NCBI GenBank assembly: GCA_030068145.1
Contig: JAPJBO010000259.1
Location: 186,001-250,000, forward strand
Direction of reading: 5' to 3'
From: Diplonema papillatum
Lineage: Eukaryota > Euglenozoa > Diplonemea > Diplonemida > Diplonemidae
Length of the DNA stretch: 64,000 bases
Shown here: piece after piece, positions 1 to 12,179 of the stretch
Layout: each line of letters starts with the position of its first letter
Position numbering within the stretch: position 1 is the first letter of the stretch
Program-made: the position numbers and the translations under genes
The notes under the pieces: generated by a model
Databases searched by the model: none
Told to the model about the DNA's origin: nothing
What the model saw: only the letters and a program-made list of their open reading frames with translations

Positions 1-2239
1 GTCCTTCGGAAGCAAAAGAGCCATGCGAAGAAGGCGAGTGTTTGGGTACTGTAGCAGTGTGCCGGGATCATTCAAGAAAGCTTAGCAGTAATCTGCAACA
101 GCAGGCGGACAGCCACGGTCTTCGCTTTCTTGGCAACACGTCATGAAACAAACACAAGCCAAAAATACCAGCGCCGCAGGTGCGGAGTTTTTTTCAAGCT
201 ATTGGGCCAGTCACAGATTCCAAAATTGAGGCTGCACGTTGCTTCAACGATGATCCAAAGGTGCAGTAACCGGTGCTGTGTACTGCTAGTGTGACTGTTG
301 TAATGTAGCACTACTACTGGGCCCTCAGCTGTCGCATCATTCTGTGCTTTTTTTTTTTTTTTTTTTTTGTTGCTCGGACTTTGTCCGAGCACCAGACCCA
401 TATATAAGCCACTGCGCATGCGATGCACGTTGGGGTGAATGGAAATCGCCATCGAAATAAACGCCGCAAAGCTCCTCCCCGTGACGGATTCGCCTGCTCT
501 GATAGCGCGGGCGGTCCTGGCTGTGGTGAGCTACGAACAGCTGCCTGCCGAACCAGACTCACACTGCTGTCTGCAGACACCAGGTTCCGCGCTATGATGG
601 TCCGCCATGTGTCCGAAGCAAGGCACAGATGAGACTAGTGCGAAATCCTCGAAAGCCTTGCAAAAAGTTAGTACGGCGCTTAAGCGCCTGCATTGGTGAA
701 GTTGCATGTAGAAGGCTGCCCAACTACCATTCGCTATTAGTAAAAAGCCAAACGTGCTTCCGCCGGGGGGTGCTACTCCTCTGGCGGCCTTTCTCAACAT
801 TCCGGATAATATCCAAGGCTCCTCGCCACTTGCCCGTGGGAAAACAACTCTCGCCTTGGGATGATGGACCGCAGTGCCGACGTCTCCGATGCTTTGCACC
901 GGCCGATGCTCTGGGGTCGTTTTATGAGCAACAACGTTTTGCCTCTTCAAGGTACCTCCCCGTCTCCCCATCTAGCTTGAATGCGCACGAACTGCTCTGT
1001 GCGTTTCTGAGCCGGCCCGCCTCCTGCCGATAGACTGTGATAGCCTGCTGATGGTTGAGGTTAGTTTCCCCAAACTTGAATGCAATAATCTGTGGCGATA
1101 ATCTGCATCGCCGGCGTCGCGGTTATATGGCTTCGCCCGCAACTTTTGAGGTTAGAGTGCAGAATATCGGTGGCGATGACCTGCATTAGTAGGTGACTAC
1201 CTCTCGATCGTACCGTGTCGTGCTTCAGGCGTTTGCACGTATTCAAATCGTCCTGCGGATGTGGAATTCTGCAGCGATGGTCTGCATTCGTCACCTGTGG
1301 ATCGCCAGCAGCAGGCAATTCGATGCAGCTCCAGGAGGCCGGGGTGGACTGGCTCAGTTGCCTTTTTCTTGCCCAAGGAGTGAAAGTGTGACGGGCATCC
1401 CGCCCTTCCCGCTCGTCCATGGCACTCTGCATTTGCTACCTCCCCCGGTCCCCCGGAGGCGCAGCACAGAAAGCGGTGCTCACGCGTCAAGGAGAATAAT
1501 GCCAGGCCAAAAAAACGACCACAACCGCAATTTCACGATGCTGTTCGTCAGAGAGGTCTTCTACTACAACCATCTTGCGCGAAAAAAAAAAAAAAAAAAA
1601 GTCGCGCGAACGTTCACTCGAAATTTACATAACCAATCAGTTTGTATGGTTGGCCCATCACGCGGAGCACTGGAGAGAGGGAAAGGAAGACAAAGGGCTT
1701 GCCATGGAACAAAAGCAAAAGAAACAGTCTAGAAACAAAGGGAGAAAAGGAGGAGAGGAAAAATAAAGCCGTGCATCATTTCTTCTCTTTTGTTTTCTCC
1801 GTCTCGCAAGGTTTTGAGCCCTGTTTTCCATCGTTCCACGTCGCTTTGTATGCGTCGTTTGACGGGCGTGATCGGACAAAGAGGACCGACCCCAGCTCTT
1901 CATTTACCTCTCGTTCTCGTGGCACAAAATAGACCTGACCAGCCTACATCAGAGCAAGCTCCGTGTGCCTTCGAGGCACTTGAACGGAATGCCTTCGGCC
2001 ATTGGGACTGGAACACCGCCCTGCCGCTTTGCAAAGAGCAGCAAGGCTCCATGGCTGTCCGCACCGAGGGCAGATCGTGCAGTGAAGCCCCGGAATCAGA
2101 GGATTCCCGGGTTCTGACCCCATCCTGAGGACCCTCTGAGCCTCTACTCAGCAGGCTTATGCACAGCAACGTGTTGCTACGTAGTTGCACTGTGCACCGG
2201 GATAAGGTACCCATCCTGTTATGCACGTCGTGCATATCT
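1..2239. other. Region without a recognised gene
   Basis: No ORF here looks like a conserved protein. The stretch holds a T run at about 351-368, an A run at about 1580-1597, and one copy (about 535-650) of a dispersed repeat seen again near 22060-22205 and 33865-33990, recognisable by CTGTCTGCAGACAC and TTCCGCGCT. A TATATAA string lies at about 399 but no gene follows it. The small ORFs on both strands have mixed codon use unlike the GC3-rich exons of the real genes. Confidence 0.5.
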
Positions 2240-5200
2240 GGTCGATTGTCAGACGCGCCTTCGAACAGATGCGCTTTGTCACGGTAAGCTGGTGCTGCGA
2301 AGTAGGCCAAAGACAGAGGCCCGGGACAACGCTTGAACGCCTTGTTGACAACTCTCGGCATCTTGGCGCGATTGTGAGGGACTTGCCCAAAGTGAAGGGA
2401 TCAAGCCCCTGTCAGATGCGCCTTTGACAAGTTTGTGCACGAATAGGTCGATGCTTCCAACGCCGTCGCTTTGCAAATTGGACACGGGCTGTATTCCAAG
2501 GTGGTGCTTTCGTTATATGACAAGGCTCGGGTAGATGCGCCTTTGTCACAGTTGCATGCACATGATAGTCGTGGTATGCACCGCTACGGGGTCCCAATCT
2601 GGGTCCTGAGCTCGTTCCCTTCACTCTGAGCAAGCCCCTCACAATCGCGCCAAGATGCCGAGACTTGTCAAGAGGCCTTCAAACAATGTCCCGGGTCCCT
2701 GTCTTTGGTCTACTTCGCAGCACCAACTTACCGTGGCAAAGCGCATCTGTTCAAAGGCGCATCTGACAGGGGCTCGCTCCCTTAACTCTGGGCAAGCCTC
2801 TCACAATCGCGCCAAGATACCGAGAGATGCCAATAGGTCACATAACGCATCCGAGTCATGTACGTCACATTGTTTTTCATGGAATTAGCTTTCGATCGTC
2901 ATACGAGCCTGTGTTAGTGCAGCTCGAAGCCGTACGAAATGCTCGCCGACCTTTTCGGCACAACTGTTTTTCGCAAAGCGACGCGAGGGCTCGCATCTGA
3001 CATGGGCTCGCACTCGTTCTGAGCATGCCCCTCGCACTCACAAACATGCCAAGATGCCGAGAGTTGTCAACGAGGCGTTCAAACAGTGACCCGGCCTCTG
3101 TCTCTGGCCTACTTCGCAGCATCAGCTTGCAGTGACAAAGCGCATCTGTCAAAGGTGCATCTGACGGGCTTGTTCCCTTTACTCTGGGCAAGCCCCTCAC
3201 GGTGGCACCAAGATGCCGAGAGTTGTCAACGAGGCGTTCAAACAGTGACCCGGCCTCTGTCTCTGGCCTACTTCGCAGCGCCAGCTTGCAGTGGCAAAGC
3301 GCATCTGTCAAAGGTGCATCTGACAGGGGCTTGCTCCCTTCACTCTGGGCAAGCCCCTCACAATGGCACCAAGATGCCGAGAGTTGTCAACGAGGCGTCC
3401 AAACAGTGACCCGGCCTCCGTCTTTGGCCTACTTCGCGCATCAGCTGGCAGTGACAAAGCGCATCTGTCCAAAAGGTGCATCTGACAGGGGCTTGTTCCC
3501 TTCACTCTGGGCAAGCCCCTCACAGGCACCAAGATGCCGAGAGTTGTCAACGAGGCGTTCAAACAGTAACCCGACCTCTGTCTCTGGCCTACTTCGCAGC
3601 ATCAGCTTGCAGTGACAAAGCGCATCTGTTCAAAAAGTGCATCTGACAGGGGCTTGTTCCCTTTTCTCTGAGCAAGCCCCTCACAATGACACCAAGATGC
3701 CGAGAGTTGTCAACGAGGCGTCCAAACAGTGACCCGCCTCTGTCTTTGGCCTACTTCGCAGCATCAGCTAGCAGTGACAAAGCGCATCTGTCCAAAAGGT
3801 GCATCTGACAGGGGCTTGTTCCTTTTCTCTGAGCAAATCCCTCACAATGACACCAAGATGCCGAGAGTTGTCAAGAGGCCTTCAAACAGTAACCCGGCCT
3901 CTGACTCTGGCCTACTTCGCAGCATCAGCTTGCAGTGACAAAGCGCATCTGTTCAAAAGGTGCATCTGACAGGGGCTTGCTCCCTTCGTTCTGGGCAAGC
4001 CCCTCACAATGACACCAAGATGTCGTGAGTTGTCAACGAGGCGTCCAAACAGTGACCCGGCCTCTGTCTTTGGCCTACTTCGCAGCATCAGCTTACAGTG
4101 CCAACGCGCATCTGTTTAAAGGTGCATCTGACAGGGGCTTGTTCCTTTTCTCTGAGCAAGCCCCTCACAATGGCACCAAGATGCCGAGAGTTGCCAACGA
4201 GGAGTTCAAACAGTAACCCGGCCTCTGTCTCTGGCCTACTTCGCAGCATCAGCTTACAGTGACAAAGCGCATTCGTTCAAAGACGCATCTGACAGGGGCT
4301 TGTTCCCTTCACTCTGGGCAAGCCCCTCACAATGGCACCAAGATGCCGAGAGTTGCCAACGAGGCGTTCAAACAGTAACCCGGCCTCTGTCTCTGGCCTA
4401 CTTCGCAGCATCAGCTTGCAGTGACAAAGCGCATTTGTTCAAAGGCGCATCTGACAGGGGCTTGTTCCCTTCACTCTGGGCAAGCCCCTCACAATCGCGC
4501 CAAGATGCCGAGAATTGTCAACGAGGCGTTCAAACATTGTCCCGGCCTTGGCCTACTTCGCAGCACCAGCTTTCAGTACCAAAGCGCATCTGATCAAGGA
4601 CGCATCTGACAGGGGCTCGTTCCCTTCCCTCTGGGCAAGCCCCTCACAATCGCGCCAAGATGCCGTGAGGAGTTCAAACAGTGTCCCGGCCCTCTGTCTT
4701 TGCCTACTTCGCAACACCTTACAGCGCATCTGTTCAAAAGTGCATCTGGCAGGGGCTTGTTCACTCTGGGCAAGCCCCTCACAACGGCACCAAGATGCCT
4801 GAGTTGTCAACGAGGCGTCCAAACAGTAACCCGGCTTTGGCCTTCTTCACAGCACCAGCTTACAGCGAAAATCGCATCTGTTCAACGACGCATCTGACAG
4901 GGGCTTGCTCCCTTCCCTCTGGGCAAGCCCCTCACAATCGCGCCAAGATGCCGTGAGGAGTTCAAACAGTGTCCCGGCCCTCTGTCTTTGCCTACTTCGC
5001 AACACCTTACAGCGCATCTGTTCAAAAGTGCATCTGGCAGGGGCTTGTTCACTCTGGGCAAGCCCCTCACAACGGCACCAAGATGCCTGAGTTGTCAACG
5101 AGGCGTCCAAACAGTAACCCGGCTTTAGCCTTCTTCACAGCACCAGCTTACAGCGAAAATCGCATCTGTTCAACGACGCATCTGACAGGGGCTTGTTCCC

Positions 5201-5580
5201 TTCACTCTGGGCAAGCCCCTCACAATCGCGCCAAGATGCCGAGAATTGTCAACGAGGCGTTCAAACTTTGTCCCGGCCTTGGCCTACTTCGCAGCACCAG
5301 CTTTCAGTACCAAAGCGCATCTGATCAAGGACGCATCTGACAGGGGCTTGTTCCCTTCCCTCTGGGCAAGCCCCTCACAATCGCGCCAATGCCGTGTGGA
5401 GTTCAAACAGTATCCCGGGCCTCTGTCTTTGCCTACTTCGCAACACCATCTTGCAGCGCAACTGTTCAAAGGTGCATCTGGGCTTGCTCTTGGGCAAGCC
5501 CCTCACAATGGCCCCAAGTGTACCGAGAGTTGTCAAAAGGCGTTCAAACAGTGACCCGGCCTCCTTCGCAGCATCAGCTG
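2240..5580 (+). repeat. Tandem satellite-like array, unit about 158 bp
   Basis: Roughly 18 head-to-tail copies, plus at least one copy in the opposite orientation at the left edge (about 2270-2430). Units run about 140-165 bp. Each contains AGGGGCTTG, a 16-nt spacer and CAAGCCCCT, a perfect 9-bp inverted repeat (for example about 3324-3357), which is kept in most copies. A higher-order block of about 288 bp is duplicated (about 4620-4907 and 4908-5195). ORFs through the array are by-products of the repeat, because homologous units are read in different frames. Confidence 0.9.
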
Positions 5581-5775
5581 TGGAGTGGTTGACTATCCAA
5601 GAGAGAGAGCCAGCAGCACAATAAGGTAGGGAAGCAGCAGCAAAAAAACGTAGGAATACCGGCTTCTAAAAACTCGAACTAGTCCAAAAATTGCACAGGG
5701 CGCGGGGGGGTCGATCGGAGTTGCCGACGGAGCGGAGGGGATCCAGGGGGAGGGGGCGCGGCAAACTCTGAAGTT

Positions 5776-8700
5776 ATGGCGGGCTACGGCTACAACGCCG
5801 CGAGCCAACAGTATCCCGGTGCTGCGGGTATGCCCCCCTTGTCACCCCCCCACTTTTGTTTCTGCCATCTTCGTTCCACATTTCTTACGCACGACTTAGC
5901 CAGGGGCCGAACCCGCCGAAACTGAAGCTGAAAGGATGCTGCTCCAACCACCACGAGGAAGGCGACGCTGGCGGTGATGGTGTGTACGAAGCACCGCGTG
6001 ACGGCGTGCTCCACGCGCAAGTCTGTGACGACGTGGACTCGCACCACGAGTGCCTGATTCTCGAGCTGCCGACGTGCGCCTCGCGCATGCGGTACGAGGA
6101 CGCAGACCAAACACACAGTGCGGCAAGCGAGGGCACCACGACCAGCGGTAAGCGGGAGAAGTCCTGCGCCGCAGATTGGCCAGTTTTTGGTGCTGTTGGT
6201 CCATTTCGCGACGCAGCTGGTCGAGTGGGTGTCTTGCATCTTCAGCACACACTTGGCTCCCGCCGACAGGTTTACCAGAGTACCAGGGTACAGAGATGCG
6301 CGTGGTGTCTGCTGTTCTGGTTGAAGGTACCCAAGTCTCAGGAAGCCAGATACGGAGCCTGTCGGCGAGCGCGTGTGCTTCGATGGTGCCGGAGCCGAAG
6401 CAGAATTCTACGGATATCCAGAATGTGGCGCAAGCTGCTTGGGGACACAACTGGCGTCGAGGTAAGTCTCCTGGAATGGGGTATCCACAAAGGGTCCCGT
6501 ATTTCCTCGACGAGCCATGTTGGTGAACTCCTTGCTAGCACGAGTCGCTCAGTTTGGGAATGCTGAGCTAATCGGCAGGTATCCCTCTGCTAAGGCTAAA
6601 TATCTCCCGGAGGCCGCGCCAGGGCTCATCGGAACATCGAACGGACCGGACGCGCGTCGAGACAAACGGGACCACCGAACGGCGAACGTGCATCGGGGAT
6701 TGACGTCCGCGAAAGTGTGGATGCGATAACGAGCAAGCAGAGGTGGAAGCGCCCGCAAGAAGCCGTAAAGCGCAGAAACGGTCACTGACAAAAAACACTG
6801 GCTTCATAAGAACCTATTTGGTAGAAGGCGCGCCATCGAAACTCTTTCCAAACGAACAACAACTATCGATAGACACCCCCTCGGGACAGTAACACAAACC
6901 ACTTGCTTCATAAGAACCTATCGGGAAGGTCACCGAAAGACTTTAAGTCCCGGAGTCTCAAGCGAACCTTAACTCTAAAATAAACGCGAACAGGTGCGCG
7001 CGTCACCACCAACAACTACCAAACCATTGCGAACCCTAGTTCCATCGTCTACTTCTCCGTCGCCAATCCTTTGTACAAAGTATGTAGTTTGCTGAGCAGT
7101 TTGACTTTTTGAACTTGACAGACAGCAACAATCTGTGCCGATAGACTGCACAAGTCGCCACCGACTACCTCTTTGCACGCATATCGTGACATGCTAGGGT
7201 CGCTTCTTGCCCCGCGTACCGTTTGTCTCCGGTTCATCTGATGCGAAGTCTGACGAGCCTCTGGACCCATGTGAATCGTAGTAGTCATCGTTTGAACTTG
7301 TCATGCTGCAATCGTTTGGTACTCATTTGCGTGCGGTGACTCCCCAACAGCGCATTGGGAACATAGGTTTCAGCTTAGTGTGAGTTTGATCAAAGTAACA
7401 TCAAGGCAGCCCTTACAAAGACCAGCCACGCGTGGGCGCGGGCCTTTGATATTAATCATCATGTTTCAAACCCCCGATTGCACGTAACCTGGAAGCACCC
7501 AGAGGGTGTCGGTGGTACAAAGGTGTAGTTGCCCGCATCCATCCGAGGTATGCAGCAACAGTCTGCGACGATAGACAGCACAAGCCGCAACCGACACCAC
7601 CTCTTTCCACGCGAGTCATCGCAGTTGCCGAAGGTCTCTACCCCCCGGTCTCTACCCCCCCCGTGATTTCAAGCAGCAGTTTCATACAAAAACGCGGCGG
7701 CAGGTCGATGTCGCGATGATGCACAAGGTGTTCGCCAAGATGGGCTCGCCGCAGAAGATCTACGTCTTCAACAAAGACGGGCACCCGCAGGGGTTCTGCG
7801 AACTGTCCTCCGTCGAGGAGGCGCTGAACGCGGTGCAGGAGCTGCACAAGAAGTTCCTGTTCGACGGCGGTGCTAACCAGCTCACCCTCAAGACCACCGA
7901 CCGGCCCACGATGCAGGTCAAAGGCAACGACGAGAACAACTGGGACGTCACCCAGGGTCTTCCGCCCATGGCGGCGCCGGAGGGCAGCGAGGTGATCCCG
8001 CCGCCGCCGCCGCCGACCGCGATGGGGAAGGGCGCAAAGGGCTCGAAGGCCGGCGGCAAGGGCGCGCGGGTGCCAGGCGCCCCGGGGACGCCGATGGGAG
8101 CGTCGTACTACGGAAATGAGTATGACCAAGGGTACCAGCCGTACCAGACCGGAGCGTACCCGGCGCCGGCACCAGGCTACGGGGGTGGGTACGACGGCGG
8201 GAAAGGCGGCGGCAAGGCGGACGCGAGGCAGGCGTCGACCTGCGTCGTACTGCTCAACGGGCTGCCGACGCTGGCAGACACCACGGGGAAGCGGGTGATC
8301 ACGACCGACTCCCTCTTCCTCCTCTGCGGCCTCTACGGCGACGTGCAGCGGGTCAAGTTCCTGAGTCAACCCACCCAGGCTCTCGTTGAACTCGGCACGG
8401 TGAGGCAAGCAGAGGCCACGAGGGTTCACTTGGACAAAACCATGCTGTACGGCACGCCGATCCGAGTCCACGCGGCGACGAACGACCACGTCGGGAAGAA
8501 CAAGGGCCAGCAGTACGACGCGTTCGTGTTTTGGGACTACACCGGATCGAAGCTGCACCGCTTCCTGAACGCGAAGTCGTACGACAACATCGCGTCGCCG
8601 AAGCCCACCCTGGTGGTGTGGGGGTACCCAGAGGGGTTCTCTGAGGCGGACCTGCTGCCGATGTTCGGCAATTACGGGACGGTGGAGTCGTTCAAAATGG

Positions 8701-10440
8701 GCCCGAAAGGCACGGCCCAGCTGCTCCTGATCCAGCTGCAGAACGCGGACCAAGCCTCCGTCGCGCTGCTGAACCTGCACGACGTCCCGATCACGACCGC
8801 CGACGGCACGAACACCAGCAACCTGCGCATCAACTTCGCCAAAGAGAACATCCACACCCCTTCTGAAGACTCGCCGCAGACCTTCTGCAACGTCAAAGTC
8901 AAGAACCTGCCCCTCGATTTCACCAATGAAGACCTCTACGAGCTCTTCTCCCCGTACGGCGTCCTCAAGCGGCACACCATCTGGAAGGACAAAAACACGG
9001 CGCAGTCTCTCGGATTCGGCCTGGTTGACTACACGGTATGCATAGCCCCCAGCCAAACTCCCCACCTGACTGGTGTCTCCAAACGAGGATTCGCGAGCCG
9101 AAGCCCGTTTGTCGCTGGAAACGGATAAGCTGCGGATCCGAAGACCCTAACTCACCAAAAAGAATAAAGAGGACCGTAGTCCCACAAGGTTTCATACCTA
9201 CCTGCCGAGTCTTACACTCCCTGCGACCCGTTTCCCTGTTCCATTTTACACTTTCTTCTAAGAACACTTGATGCATCATCAAACATGTGAGAGGTAGTGT
9301 TCTGCCTAATTACTAATTATTGCACTAAGATTTTCCCGCCATCAAAGTTTCATACCCGCGGAGTCTTGCTCCCTTTGTATTTTCCCTTCTTCCGCACTTG
9401 AGCTTTTCTACTAGCACGTTCTTCGAAGAAGACTTGACGCTAGCATCAAACATGCATGAGAGGCAGACAATACAGCCTTTAAACATTAAACCCAGATATC
9501 CCCTCAAGGGTTTATACCCTATTCACGGGGTCCTAGACTCCCATTTTCCCGTGATTGCATTTCTTTTCCATTCAACGTCTACTTCGAAGAAGACTTGACG
9601 CTAGCATCAAACATGCATGAGAGGCAGACAATACTGCCTTTAAACACTAAACCCAGATATCCCCTCAAGGGTTCATGCCCTATTCACGGAGTCCCAGACT
9701 CCCCTTTTCCCGTGATTGCATTCCTCTTCTATTCAACGTCTACTTCGAAGAAGATTCGATGCGTAGCAATCATGCATGCGAGGCAGCGTTCTGTCTGAAC
9801 ACTAGCTGGGATTTCCGCCCATCCCCCTCTGCTCATCCACCCACCCCAAACCCCCGTATTGTATGGGCAGCCTTTTTGTCCAGGGCAGGGGACTGTGGAA
9901 ACCCGGTTTCCCGGTTTCAGGAACCGGGTTTTTCCGGTTTCGGTTTTTCAAAAAAATAAAAATAATTTATAAATTATGATTTCAAGTGGCCCCTGTACTG
10001 TACTGTACTGTACAGTGACTGCAGATACATGGCGCGTCACGGTGTGTCACTGCAATTCGAAGCTTTTCACTTACCACTCCGTAGTTTGATAGACGTGCAC
10101 ACCACCACCACCGCAAGCTTATATCTCACCACCCCCCTCCGTCCCTTTGTTTACGTGCGCGGGGCGACGGTTCCAGGCACTCAGACACCCACAGGCACCG
10201 CAGAGCCCCAAAACCGGGGTTTTGGCTGAAACCGGCTTTTTTGCTCGGTCAGACAAAGAGCTAAAGTCCCCTGGTCCAGGGCCTCTTTTTTGACAATAAA
10301 GCATGGCAACCCAAAAGACTCCCCCTTACCAAACCACACAGTCGCCCGAGGCAGGCAAGGAGGCCATTGCCGCGTTGAACGGGAAGACGCTGCCCAACTG
10401 CGACACGCCGCTGCTCGTCACCAGCAAGTACCTGCAGTAG
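5776..10440 (+). CDS. PTB: PTB/hnRNP-I-like multi-RRM RNA-binding protein (one internal exon not located)
   Basis: Nuclear splicing regulators of the polypyrimidine-tract-binding family bind CU-rich RNA through four RRMs. Exon 1 is 5776-5827 (starts MAGYGYNAASQQYPGA, phase 1, donor GTATGC). The main exon is 7704-9035 (444 codons, donor GTATGC). The last exon is 10342-10440 (ends LVTSKYLQ, TAG). The main exon holds the C-terminal part of an RRM2-like domain (7704-7955, ending like PTB RRM2). It then has a Gly/Pro/Tyr linker, an RRM3-like domain (8238-8486, with LCGLYGDVQRVKFL) and an RRM4-like domain (8604-8846) preceded by the PTB-type SKLHRF segment. A further RRM starts at 8889 and finishes in the last exon (GFGLVDYT joined to SPEAGKEAIAALNGK), in phase. 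Exon 1 cannot join 7704 directly because the phases differ, so an exon between 5828 and 7703 is missing from this model. It would carry RRM1 and the start of RRM2. The 9036-10341 intron is full of dispersed repeats. Confidence 0.85.
9160..9800 (+). repeat. Dispersed hairpin repeat R1, four copies in a PTB intron
   Basis: Successive copies of a ~160 bp unit. It has an AATAAAGAGGAC box, then a CTACCTGCGGAGTCTTACA box, then a near-palindrome like TTGATGCTAGCATCAA, and ends with a small hairpin of the AGGCAG-tetraloop-CTGCCT type (9292-9307 for the first copy). Other copies lie near 31040-31250, 33765-33835, 47100-47215 and 54290-54640, mostly inside introns. The boxes and the terminal hairpin are better conserved than the sequence between them. 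Confidence 0.75.
9890..10280 (+). repeat. Dispersed ~390 bp repeat, copy 1 (PTB last intron)
   Basis: Starts near CCCGGTTTCCCGGTTTCAG, passes an AT-rich stretch and a run of TGTAC units, and ends at AAAGAGCTAAAGTCCCCTG. A second, closely similar copy is at 40995-41365. Both copies are in the same orientation and end 60-80 bases before a splice acceptor (10341 and 41441). Confidence 0.8.
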
Positions 10441-12179
10441 AGCGCACCCAGCAACGGCTGCGACGGTCGAGGGGGGCGGGCCTCCCACACCCCCGACCCG
10501 TCGAGACCGCTTGTATGCAGCAGCGCGCAAGGTCCCGGAGATTCTGGGAATACACCGCCCACTGTTCTCCGGCTTGCCCTCTGGCTTCGGCGGCCCGTCA
10601 CTCCAACGACGAGACTGCGGCTCGGAGTTGGAAGTTCCGTCTGATGATGATGGTGATGATGATGATGATGATGATGATGATGGGGATGAGGTCGTTTTGC
10701 GGTCTCCAGGCTCGCGGGGCGCGCCTGTGTGATCAACGGAGAAGAACCAGGAGCGAGTCTGAATGGCAATGGCGGCAATCCGGCGCCTTCCGCACTGGCA
10801 AAGGGCGTTGTGCGCAAGCGGAGGAAGGTGACGCATTTAACGAGTTTGAGGGCCTTCCGGCTACCCATCTTGAAGAGGATGGGAAATCATTCGAACTCGC
10901 GGCGTGATGAGGATCGATGATTGCAAATTATTCTCTTTGCATGAGGAATGCCTTGTAGGCGCAAGTCATCAGCTTACACTGATTACGTCCCTGCCATTTG
11001 CACACACCGCCGTCGTTGCTACCGGAAGAGAAGAAGAGAACCCGTGACGGGGCGCGCTGTGTTCGTTGGGGCTCATTTTGGCCAATCCAATGCAACAACA
11101 GGCTGGCGGGTGGCCGGACTCCCTGAAGTGAAGTGGCCACAACCCCCCTGGAAAAGGTCTCGGCCGAATTGTCCTCCTGCCCCCCGCCAATAGCATGTGA
11201 TCACATGATAGCACAATCCAAACGCATGTGACCTCATGTTATGTTGCATGTTGTTAACATGTAACATGGTCACTCGCATTTTCCATGATAACTGGGTCGT
11301 TTTAGGTTTGGGGGAAGGTCGTGGATTAGGGGGCTTTGACAACAAACGAAAATTAGTCCCAACTTTGGGGGGCAGAACGAGAAAGAGGGGCTCGGAAGGA
11401 AATCGGACTGCTGCACGGCGCCTGCAGACCTTTCAGTATTTTTTTTAGTGCCGGCGGTTGTTTCCTATATTTCACAGCTGAGGGGAACGGAGGTGCTTCC
11501 CGCTGTTCTCGTGACATTTGGGGAATGCGAATCGTGCGGTTTGCGGCTTCAAACCATGGCCTCCAGCGCTTACTGGGCAAACTTTCCCCCCTGGGCTTCC
11601 TCGTGTCCTTAATGACACCCCTTCCATAGACGTCTCCTCTCGCCCCTGTCGGCATTCCGGTGCCTTCACGCCCAGGCGGCTTTTTCGTATCCTCAATTTC
11701 CCGCCCCAGAACTTTCAATTTGTTTTCCATCTTTTTTTTTTTTTCTCCCCATGCCGCGTTGAAGTGTTTGGCCGTCACTAGTTTCATCGTAATTTGAGTT
11801 TCTTTCTTTTGTTTTGTTTTGAATACGCGCCTGCTTTGTAGGAAATACCCGAGGCGGCCGCCAGTTGTGAGTTGCAAAGGAGGAAATGTGCTGCAACCTA
11901 CACCGGGGGTGTTAACATTCGACAAGAAATCCCCGTTTTGGTGTTGTAGTCGGATTGTTCCTTCCTCCGTCGGAGTGGAGTTTCGCCTTCCAAAAAATGC
12001 AGAACGTGGGGGGCCCAAGACTACACTCCAAGAAGGAATGTACTTGGTGTTCGGTCACAAACAGTCCCGGACATGGCTAGCCATAACCCATAACGTGCAC
12101 CAAATATACAACCCGTAGCCATATAGCCCTTTCTTGCTCTAAGCGAACCCATTCATCAGCGGTCACACGGAGACCCTAA
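10441..12179. other. Region downstream of the PTB-like gene, no gene recognised
   Basis: Contains a GAT/ATG trinucleotide run at about 10642-10685, which would read as poly-Asp in one frame and poly-Met in another, and T runs near 11440 and 11730. A short repeat at about 11828-11900 recurs at 17982-18065 and 18330-18422, marked by AAGGAGG followed by AAATGTGCTG. Short ORFs at 10511-10732 and 10729-10920 are acidic or basic low-complexity sequence with no family resemblance. Confidence 0.4.

Noticed and set aside
390-420. TATATAA string as a promoter
   Set aside because: No recognisable gene follows within 5 kb, and the string lies beside a T run in repeat-rich DNA.
2240-5580. CRISPR-like array
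   Set aside because: Units are ~158 bp, repeated throughout with no unique spacers, in a eukaryotic context. The same holds for 24530-26170 and 34055-36412.
5896-6248. Possible inverted RRM1 exon on the minus strand (NQALV-like string)
   Set aside because: Only a short match; the rest lacks RRM strands and has no helix pattern. The plus-strand frame in the same place also failed the phase test with exon 1.
10642-10685. Poly-Asp or poly-His protein encoded by the GAT run
   Set aside because: A trinucleotide microsatellite open in several frames on both strands; none has a supported gene around it.
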